This document shows, in pieces, positions 1 through 7,056 of a stretch of 64,000 bases of DNA. Source of the stretch: Sacculina carcini. Its lineage: Eukaryota > Arthropoda > Thecostraca > Sacculinidae. Under the pieces are notes generated by a model. The model was not told where the DNA came from and ran no database searches. It saw nothing but the letters and a program-made list of their open reading frames with translations. Position numbers and translations under genes: made by a program. Numbering within the stretch: position 1 is the stretch's first letter; each line of letters begins with the position of its first letter. Location: NCBI GenBank assembly GCA_916048095.2, contig OU696595.1:2824795-2888794 (forward strand), read 5' to 3'.

Positions 1-722
1 AGCGGACGCATAAATCTGGAATTATAGAGATGACAGGTTTCATTGTTTTGATAGTGTTACACTTATGAATTACTACACACGAAGGATGGGTGTGAACTTG
101 AGCAGTGTTGAGGAAAAAAACTTCGTCAATAATTAAAACAAGAACTTACAAATTTAGATTTTTATATGGGATAAGCTTTTTGCTTTTTGATTCATTATAT
201 CCTATTTATAGTTTCGCACGACGGGCGGGTTTAAATACGAGGCAGTTCGAGGGAAAATATTTTGCCACATCTAAAATAAAAACATTCACATTTAGACTTT
301 TCTATTGGTCAATACTTTTTATGGGTTTAATTTTTCTCTTTTAATTTCTAATCATTTTATATTAATTCAATATTCATTTTACTTTATTTATTGCTCTGCA
401 CAAAGGGCGGGTTTTAATGCTAGATGGTGATGTTGAGTTATAAATATATTTTGAAAACATTATGATAAAAAATTAGTCTTTTTTCATTGTTTTGTGTCAG
501 AGTTCTGAATTATTCAGCACGACGGGCGGGTTTAAAAATGACTCAGACGGACTGAGGGGAAATATTTTGTCGAAATAAAAATAATTAAACTTATAATTTT
601 CAATTGATTGATATTTTTATGAGTGTACCCTATTTCATTTTTATTTTTCCATATTTTTATGAATTGAATATGAATTTCATGTTATGAATTGCTCCGCACA
701 ACGGGCGGGTTTTAATGCTATA
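1..722 (+). mobile_element. Helitron-like non-autonomous unit 1 (3' part)
   Basis: AT-rich DNA without credible coding. Four copies of a GC-rich motif of the form GCACRACGGGCGGGT lie at 216-230, 398-411, 517-531 and 696-710, against an AT background. The last is followed by TTTTAATGCTA and then directly by TCTATATATATAAAAG, which resembles a Helitron 5' end (TC start after A). Related copies at 2955, 3650 and 4098 end in GCTAG or GCTGG, fitting the Helitron CTRR 3' end. Family knowledge: Helitrons begin TC, end CTRR after a short hairpin and form no TSD. No Rep/helicase is present, so the unit would be non-autonomous. Assignment rests on termini only. Confidence 0.5.
57..529 (+). repeat. Direct repeat copy 1 (~473 bp)
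   Basis: Almost identical to 2329-2801 at a constant offset of 2272 bp; similarity stops abruptly after the GC-rich motif near 530. It contains a 79-codon open frame (105-344) that recurs with one amino-acid change at 2377-2616. The frame has no recognisable domain and is A/T-biased, so I read it as chance coding within a repeat. The pair represents the shared 3' portion of Helitron-like units 1 and 2. Confidence 0.85.
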
Positions 723-740
723 TCTATATATATAAAAGAG

Positions 741-797
741 ATCCTCTGTGTGTGTGTGTGTGTGTGTGTCTATGTGTCTGTGTGTCTGTGTGTCCGT
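741..797. repeat. (GT)n / GTGTCT microsatellite
   Basis: GT-rich simple repeat grading into TGTGTCTG units just inside the 5' end of Helitron-like unit 2. Similar CTGTCTGTCTG tracts occur just inside the starts of units 3 and 4, so a simple-repeat tract near the 5' end seems to be a family trait. Confidence 0.85.
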
Positions 798-1410
798 CCA
801 ACCCTCCTTGGTCTATTTTCTATCAGCTATTATTTGGCCACCACCTGGTCTACCCGCTAACAATTTATACCATCACGTTGGAAATTTTCTTGTCTACACT
901 TTGGATTAAATTTTAAATTTCAAAAATGAAATCAAAAAAACTTATAGCGGTGAAAAGACAAAATGAACCCTGAAAAATGCGAACATTTTGGTCAATTTTC
1001 TGAAGACTACTCCTCCTAAACCAGCAATGGTACAACTATACAAATTATACCACTGTGTAGAAAATTTACTGTTCTGCTCAAAAAATTGTAATTCATACCC
1101 AAAAATTGAATATACAACATGTAAAATGGAAAAAAATTCAATCTACATTCAAAATTTTATTTAAACTCCACGCGTCCGATTTTCTATACTTTTTTCTCTA
1201 TTCTTCAAAAACTAATTATCACACATCTAAATAAATAATACCATCATGCTGGGAATTTTGTTTGCTACAACAGGGTATAATTTTTAATTCTCCAAAGTGT
1301 ATTAAAAAAAAGTTACGGCGGTGTGAAGTGTAAATGACAAAGTCAAAAAAGCAAAATTGGCACACAAAAACGTGAATATTTTGGTCAATATTTCGCTATC
1401 TATTCCTCAA

Positions 1411-2316
1411 AACGTGTAAAATTGGCAAAATTCTCAAATACATCCAAAATTACACTTGAACACCGGGTGACTAAAATTAATTCATTTTTCTACTATTTCT
1501 CAGTCACTATTTGTCACACAGCAAAATTAATTATACCATCGTTCTAGAAATTTTGTTTTCTACAATACGGTATAATTCCTAATTTTCCAAAGTGTATCTG
1601 AAGGAAGTTACGGCGGTGTAAAGTCAAAAGGACATATTGCCAATTTGACAGCTATTATGCGCACTTGCGATTACACAGGAATATACTACTGTGTAGATAA
1701 TCTTGTGTTCTACAAGATAAGCTATAATTTATATCCACAAATGAAACAAAAAACGTGTAAAATTGGCAAAATTCTAAAATACATCCTAAATAACACTTGA
1801 ACACCGGGCGACTAAAATTAATTCATTTTTCTACTATTTCTCAGTAACTATTTGTTATATAAAAAATAAATTATACCATCGTGCTAGAAATCTTGTTTTC
1901 TACAATACGGTATAATGTGTAATTTTCCAAAGTGTATCTGAAGGAAGTTACGGCGGTGTAAAGTCAAAATGTCATGTTGCCAATTTGACAGCTATTATGC
2001 GCACTTGCGATTACACATGAATATACACTGATTTAATTTCACTGAAGTCCAATCACAATTTACGCACTTGCGATTACACAGGAATACACTACTCTGTAGA
2101 GAATTTTGTGTTCTACAAGATAAGCTATAATTTATACCCACAAATGATACAAAATACGTGTGAAATTGGCAAAATTCTCAAATACATCCAAAATTACACT
2201 TGAACACCGGGCGAGTAAAATTAATTCATTTTTCTACTATTTCTCAGTCTCTATTTGTTGCACATAAAAATACATTATACCATCGTGCTAGAAATCTTGT
2301 TTTCTGCACGTTTGTT
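1411..2316 (+). repeat. Tandem ~340-400 bp units (2 full plus 1 partial)
   Basis: Units start with ACGTGTAAAATTGGCAAAAT at 1411, 1752 and about 2155. Each continues through AACACCGGGCGACTAAAATT, a CATCGTGCTAGAAAT segment, GAAGGAAGTTACGGCGGTGT and TGCGCACTTGCGATTACAC. The second unit is about 60 bp longer because it holds an extra segment and a second GCACTTGCGATTACAC. The same sequence in reverse orientation flanks the Gypsy element at 6471-6800 and 11448-12024. No coding potential. Confidence 0.85.
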
Positions 2317-2328
2317 TTCTGCACTTGT

Positions 2329-2801
2329 TTACACTTATGAATTACTACACACGAAGGATGGGTGTGAACTTGAGCAGTGTTGAGGAAAAAAACTTCGTCA
2401 ATAATTAAAACAAGAATTTACAAATTTAGATTTTTATATGGGATAAGCTTTTTGCTTTTTGATTCATTATATCCTATTTATAGTTTCGCACGAAGGGCGG
2501 GTTTAAATACGAGGCAATTCGAAGGAAAATATTTTGCCACATCTAAAATAAAAACATTCACATTTAGACTTTTCTATTGGTCAATACTTTTTATGGGTTT
2601 AATTTTTCTCTTTTAATTTCTAATCATTTTATATTAATTCAATATTCATTTTACTTTATTTATTGCTCTGCACAAAGGGCGGGTTTTAATGCTAGATGGT
2701 GATGTTGAGTTATAAATATATTTTGAAAACATTATGATAAAAAATTAGTCTTTTTTCATTGTTTTGTGTCAGAGTTCTGAATTATTCAGCACGACGGGCA
2801 G
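2329..2801 (+). repeat. Direct repeat copy 2 (~473 bp)
   Basis: Second copy of 57-529 with only a few substitutions, for example a T-to-I change in the 79-codon frame and ACGGGC to AAGGGC in one motif. High identity over a sharply bounded block points to a recent duplication or to two units of one transposon family with the same 3' end. Confidence 0.85.
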
Positions 2802-3164
2802 GTTCAAATATGAGGAGGTTTAGGCAAACTAATTTGTCAAAATAATATAAAAATATAGAAATTTAGACTTTTTATGGGTTTACTCTTTTCTTTATTAATT
2901 CATATTTATTTTCGCTTATAAATTGAATACAGATTTAATGGTATGAATTGTTCCGCACGACGGGCCGGTTTATATGCTAGAATTTCCATTGTCTGTTATG
3001 TGTTTGTGTTCTGAATTATTCCGCACGACGGGCAGGTTTTGAGTTTGTATTGGTGAACGTATATACAGGTTAATTTTTTTGCTTTTTTATTTGTATTCAG
3101 TTTATTTTATGGATTGAATATGAATTTTACTTTATTAATTGTTCCGCACGACGGGCGGGTTCAA

Positions 3165-3167
3165 ATC

Positions 3168-3211
<44 letters not shown>

Positions 3212-3675
3212 TAAAATAAATTATCTGTCTGTCTGTCTGCGTGTATGCTTGAATACGAGGTGACCTAACTGCGCGGGCTCAATGGTATTGATCAGGGGCT
3301 TCAAACGTGAACGAAGCGATGGATCATGTTTATGAGATAATAATCTCCCGGGGGCATCAACTGTAGACAATATAACGTTTAATTTCACCGTGTAAAACGA
3401 GTTCATATACAAAACTAGCGGTTTTGACTTCAAGGTCCAGAGAAGATCGTGTTCGATTTATGAATTATTCCACACGAAGGGCAGGTTCAGGGATAGTATT
3501 TTGTCAAAATAACAATACAACAAAATTAAATTTATACTTTTCAATTGATTAGGATTTCTATGGATTTACTATAATCTATTTGCAATATGTTGTTTTAATT
3601 TGCTATATGTTTACTAATTAAATATGAATTTAATTTTATGAATTGTTCCGCACAACGGGCGGGTTTAAATGCTAG
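3165..3675 (+). mobile_element. Helitron-like unit 3 (~511 bp)
   Basis: It begins TCTATATACATATATAT directly after the terminal-type motif of unit 2, then an (AT)n tract and a CTGTCTGTCTG tract. It ends after a terminal-type motif with AAATGCTAG at 3667-3675. The interior (3212-3488) matches 3690-3958 of the next unit closely, including GTTTAATTTCACCGTGTA and TTCATATACAAAACTA. Two motif copies sit at 3473-3487 and 3650-3664. Non-coding. Confidence 0.5.
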
Positions 3676-4123
3676 TATATACATAAGGAAGAAATTATCT
3701 GTCTGTCTGTGTATGTATGCTTGAATATGAAGTGACATAATTGCGCTGGTTCATGGTTCGCTGGTTCCATGATCATGGGCTTCTAACGCAAACGAAGCGA
3801 TGGCTCATTTTTATGAAATAAAAATGTCCCGCAGGCAGCAATAAAACGTTCAATTTCACCGTGTAGAATGAATTCATATACAAAACTAATGGATTTGACT
3901 TCAAGAACCAGAACGGATGGTGTTCGAGTTCTGAATTATTCCTCACGTCGGGCGGGTTTAAATATGAGGCGGGTTGAGTGAAAATATTTTGTCAAAATAA
4001 AATTAAAAATAATGCAATTTAGACCTTGTAATTTATTAAGGTTTTCATGACTTTGCCTTATTTATTTTTAATTTGCAATATTTTTATGAATTGCTCCGCA
4101 CAACGGGCGGGTTTTAACGCTGG
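3676..4123 (+). mobile_element. Helitron-like unit 4 (~448 bp)
   Basis: Tandem neighbour and homologue of unit 3. It follows GCTAG at 3675, carries a CTGTCTGTCTG tract near its start and motif copies at 3943-3957 and 4098-4111, and ends GCTGG (CTRR-type) at 4119-4123 before a (TA)n tract. Non-coding. Confidence 0.5.
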
Positions 4124-4139
4124 TATATATATATATATA

Positions 4140-4400
4140 TATGAAGTTGGTGTAGCCAGGTAGAATATTATCTCTCAAACAAACGAGATTAAAATCGATT
4201 GCGCATTCGCAGTTGACTAGTTTTTTCCTCGTTGTTTCGATATTCATTGCGAGTTGCTGGTCTCTTTTGTCAAGCCTATTCAGCAATTGACCGATGTTTT
4301 GTTGGCGTAGTATTTCGGAGTTAACTATCTCCATTCTCACACACTGGTAGACATTGGTGGTATTTATTTCTCGAGACGTCTTTCGGCTAACATTAGCCAT
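4140..4400 (-). pseudogene. Penelope-like terminal segment with start of N-terminal ORF
   Basis: Downstream of the hammerhead-like motif on the minus strand, an open frame begins at 4400 (MANVSRKTSREINTT) and stays protein-like to about 4140. It has heptad-like leucines (IGQLLNRLDKRDQQLAMNIE) suggesting a short coiled coil. In this family the terminal repeat can overlap the beginning of the ORF, so a copy of the ORF start can appear again at the 3' end. It is cut off by the (TA)n tract. It is not a complete gene. Confidence 0.45.
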
Positions 4401-4410
4401 CTTCAGGAGT
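4375..4410 (-). ncRNA. Hammerhead ribozyme-like motif of Penelope element
   Basis: On the minus strand the sequence reads CTGAAGA (fits CUGANGA, 4406-4400), then a self-complementary stem GGCTAATGTTAGCC (4398-4385), then GAAA (4384-4381) and GACGTC. These are the conserved core blocks of a type I hammerhead in the right order. Penelope-like elements are known to carry hammerhead motifs in their terminal repeats. Stem III looks irregular (two extra bases before ACGTC) and stem I is weak, so this copy may be inactive. Confidence 0.5.
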
Positions 4411-4552
4411 TACACTGACCAGAAATTCAAATTACAGTGCTAAGATACAATACAAAACATGAAATAATTAAACACGTGCTTAAATATACAGGGTACCTCT
4501 CATGCGACACCAGTTGAAATCTAACAATTAAAACACAATACAATTATTACAT

Positions 4553-4662
4553 GAAAGATATATATACACATATATACACATATACCCACACACATACATA
4601 TACATGCATGCATATACACACAAGCATATACATACATACACACACATACATATACATATATC
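4553..4662. repeat. (TATACA)n-type microsatellite
   Basis: Irregular alternation of TATACACA, CATACATA and ATATACA units inside the 3' region of the Penelope-like element. The open frames crossing it translate to CVYVCIC-like repeats and are not genes. Confidence 0.85.
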
Positions 4663-4840
4663 GGCGTAGTCACGCTTGTGCTGCAGCAAGGGCACACCCA
4701 GTCGGCTCAGACCGTGGGGCTCTCTGAATCGGTAAAATGCCGTTTTCTTCAACTTGCACGTTCATGGCTGGTCTCAAGTTGGTGATGTAAATTGCTTCAA
4801 GCAGTTTCAGACGCCGTATGTCACGTTCTTGGTCAATGAT

Positions 4841-5146
4841 TTATGTGCTTTCTACTATCTGCTCCCTATTGATCTTTTGTTTGTGCACCGAGATGTTGTG
4901 CTTTTGGATTGCACCATTGCTGAGGTGGCACATCAGCCGTCGCGACAGCGTTGTGGTCGTCATACCGATGTATGAATGATGCCCACACTCCTCATTTGGA
5001 CAGGTGTATCGGTATACGACATGGTGCTGCTGCAACTTGCTGGGCTTCTCCATCATGGGCCTGTTTTTCATAATAACATTGACAGTTTTTCGCGACTGAT
5101 AATATACTACCAATTTGACCTTTTTTGTGTCGCTGGTGGCCTTCAC
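4841..5146 (-). pseudogene. GIY-YIG endonuclease domain of Penelope-like element
   Basis: The frame shows YRYTCPNEECGHHSYIGMTT followed by TLSRRLMCHL and a histidine-rich stretch. This is the GIY-YIG endonuclease signature of Penelope-like elements (Cys pair, then YIG with a downstream Arg and His). The domain would nick target DNA to prime reverse transcription. The frame stops at 4841, while recognisable C-terminal coding seems to go on in another frame to about 4750, so there is a frameshift. It lies directly downstream of the RT, the expected order. The linker between 5147 and 5272 is frame-disrupted. Confidence 0.82.
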
Positions 5147-5272
5147 GTTTTTACGATAATTTCTCGCATGATTCTTTCATCTACACGATATGCAGAGCTC
5201 ATGATGTTTTTGTAGTAAATATTAATCGCTTGTGCATCTTCATTTTCGGGCACATCGCGAATGAATTGTTTG

Positions 5273-6244
5273 TTAAGCGTTTCCTTTAACTTTGGACACA
5301 TCTTCATTTGAGTAGCCGTTGTTCACGAGTACCTGTGTCAAGCGCTCAAGCACGTGATGTGTTGACTCCCAGTCTGAGCAGTGGGTGATTGCACGACGAA
5401 CGTAGGCGCTGATGGTGGAGCGTTTGTATTTGTTCGGGCACTCGCTTGCAGCATTGAGGCACAGTCCTTCATTCGTCGGCTTCGTGTACACACACGTTTT
5501 CATCTTTCTTCCTTCGAGTTGCATGAGGACGTCCAGGAATGGCAGTCGTCCGTTTTGTGCATGTCCGCTGGTGTATGTCAGGCCGGTTGTGTCTTCGAAT
5601 GCTTTTTTGATTGTGGTCACTTCGTCTTTTGATTTGACGCACAGAAACATGTCGTCAACATAACGACAATATACAAGTGGCTTGTGCAGTTTCATGATGT
5701 TTGTTTCTGCGTTGCCCATGAAGAAATTCGCAAACAAAACACCTAGCGGACTGCCCATTGCAATGCCGTCGATCTGTTGATACAGCTGTCCACTGGGGCA
5801 GATGAAGGGTGCTTCCTTGGTGCATGTTGCAAGCAACGCACGCAGTACTTTCTCGGGCACTTCTGATGGTTTTGTGTCGTTACATCTGTAGACACGGTCC
5901 ATGATTATGTCAATGGTTCTGTCCACCGGAAAGTTTGTGAATAAATTATCCACATCAAGTGAGGCGATAATATTTTCATCAGAAGGCGATGTTCCGCGGA
6001 GTATCTCCAAGAATTCCTGTGAGCTGCTTATACTGAATTCACTTGGCACGAATGGTTGCAGAATTTCATTGAGCTTCTTTGCCACATGGTACGTAGCTGT
6101 GGGAATCTGAGATATATTCGGTCTCAGCGGATTGCCGTCTTTATGCGTCTTAACGTTTCCGTAGGCATATCCTGGAGAGTACTCACCTGCCAGCTTGCAC
6201 AGCTTATGCGGCCCTTGGCTAGCATTGAAGCGTCCAATTAGTCC
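5273..6244 (-). pseudogene. Penelope-like reverse transcriptase (partial)
   Basis: About 323 codons of RT. Visible blocks: GNVKTHKDGNPLRPNIS near the start, IASLDVDNLFTNFPVD (RT motif A region), QIDGIAMGSPLGVLFANFFM (motif B), and CRYVDDMFLCV, the YVDD catalytic motif. These are typical of Penelope-like RTs, which are related to telomerase. The open frame continues upstream to a Met at 6340, but those 32 codons read antisense through the inverted 5' segment and are not real protein; sense sequence begins at 6244 (GLIGRFN). The C-terminus at 5273 runs towards the GIY-YIG domain. Confidence 0.88.
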
Positions 6245-6290
6245 AATTGTCGGCAAAAAACAAATGCAAGCAGCAAAATAATTACGCGCC

Positions 6291-6470
6291 AACCCAAATA
6301 TCGTAATTCGCAGAGCTGACAAAAATGCATCATTCGTCATACTAAAGAAAAGCGACTACATCGAAAAAATGAGTCAAATACTGAGCGACAAAACCAAGTT
6401 CAGAAAGATTCGACAGAATCCCACGGAAAAAATAAAGAAGAAACTCAACGGACTAATTGGACGCTTCAAT
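6291..6470 (+). pseudogene. Inverted upstream segment of Penelope-like ORF
   Basis: Sixty codons on the plus strand, opposite to the RT. They include RRADKNASFVILKKSDYIEK and end KLNGLIGRFN. In Penelope-like proteins the ADKN..V block followed by D/YxxKM lies just N-terminal of the RT, so this is the missing upstream part of the 5273-6244 protein in inverted orientation. The last seven residues (GLIGRFN) also open the sense part on the minus strand, so a 21-bp segment occurs twice in opposite orientations (6224-6244 and 6450-6470). A stop precedes 6291 in this frame. Confidence 0.85.
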
Positions 6471-6800
6471 CGCAAGTGCGCATAATAGCTGTCAAATTGG
6501 TAATATGTGCTTTTGAATCTACACCGCCGTTACTTCCTTCAGATATACTTTGGAAAATTACAAATTATACCGTATTGTAGAAAACAAGATTTCTAGCACG
6601 ATGGTATAATTTCTTTTTATGTGTAACAAATAGTTACAACAGTAGAAAAATTAGTAGAAAAATTAGTAGTAAAATTAATTAATAGTAGAAAAATTAATTA
6701 ATAGTAGAAAAATTAATTAATTTCAGTCGCCCGGTGTTCAAGTGTAATTTTGGATGTATTTGAGAATTTTGCCAATTTTACTCGTTTTTTGTACCATTTG
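6471..6800 (-). repeat. Inverted copy of the Helitron-unit body, left of Gypsy
   Basis: Reverse-complement match to the tandem units at 1411-2316, sharing CGCAAGTGCGCATAATAGCT, ATACTTTGGAAAATTAC, TTCTAGCACGATGGTATAAT and CGCCCGGTGTTCAAGTGTAA. A local stutter of TTAATTAATAGTAGAAAAA occurs at about 6650-6722. It abuts the Penelope-like element at 6470 and is cut at 6800 by the Gypsy insertion; it resumes at 11448. Confidence 0.85.
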
Positions 6801-6970
6801 TGTAGTGTGTGGCTACACCGCCAGAGGGCGTGAGGGTATTAGGCGTGGGTGACGCAAACGGCCGTCAGCCAGTGTGTGTACAGCAGTGGTGGTGTGTGTG
6901 TCGTGGCGTTGTATCATTCTATTGTTGTTGTATTGTTATTGTTGTGTTGAGTGCTATAATATATCGTACA
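6801..6970 (+). repeat. 5' LTR of Gypsy element (170 bp)
   Basis: Starts TGTAGTGTGTGG and ends ATATATCGTACA. It matches the 3' LTR apart from a few substitutions, a changed stretch around the GGCCGTCAGCC segment, and one missing TTATTG unit. It contains CCGCCAGAGGGCG at 6818-6830. Confidence 0.95.
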
Positions 6971-6988
6971 AGGCGCAGCCGCTGCGAG
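6971..6988 (+). promoter_or_regulatory. Candidate primer-binding site
   Basis: AGGCGCAGCCGCTGCGAG directly follows the 5' LTR. It resembles the TGGCGCAG-type primer-binding sites of several arthropod Gypsy elements, with the first base changed. The position is right, but the tRNA partner is not established. Confidence 0.35.
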
Positions 6989-7056
6989 ACGACCAACAGC
7001 AGAAGCTGGACCAGCTCACAGAGTTGGTGACTCAGCTCGCTCGCCAGCAGCTTGCA

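Larger units (their letters stand above)
723..3164 (+). mobile_element. Helitron-like non-autonomous unit 2
   Basis: It starts with TCTATATATATAAAAGAG directly after the 3' end of unit 1, followed by a GT-rich microsatellite (about 741-797). The body (about 860-2316) repeats a block with the phrases ATACCATC, TTTCCAAAGTGTAT and GTTACGGCGGTG, degenerate at about 870 and 1240 and well conserved from 1411. From 2329 it shares the 3' part of unit 1, then carries more terminal-type motifs at 2488, 2670, 2789, 2955, 3023 and 3146. The next unit begins at 3165. No coding capacity is visible. Element identity is inferred from the termini and the head-to-tail arrangement. Confidence 0.45.
4140..6470 (-). 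mobile_element. Penelope-like element with inverted 5' segment
   Basis: Read on the minus strand it has the family order RT then GIY-YIG endonuclease, followed by a simple-repeat-rich 3' region and a terminal segment holding a hammerhead-like motif. The 3' end abuts the (TA)n tract at about 4124-4141. The RT is in sense orientation only from 6244 downwards. The region 6245-6470 encodes the part of the same protein that should lie just upstream of the RT, but on the plus strand, so the 5' end is inverted. Beyond 6470 the sequence switches at once to the reversed Helitron-unit repeat. The copy is dead: 5' truncated, inverted and frameshifted in the endonuclease. Confidence 0.88.

Noticed and set aside
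105-344. 79-codon open frame repeated at 2377-2616 with one change
   Set aside because: It lies in a near-identical non-coding repeat, has no domain, and its conservation is explained by the recent duplication.
4528-4752. Cys/Tyr/Val-rich small protein
   Set aside because: Crosses the TATACA microsatellite in the Penelope 3' region.
6245-6340. N-terminal 32 residues of the Penelope RT open frame
   Set aside because: They read antisense through the inverted 5' segment; sense coding begins at 6244.
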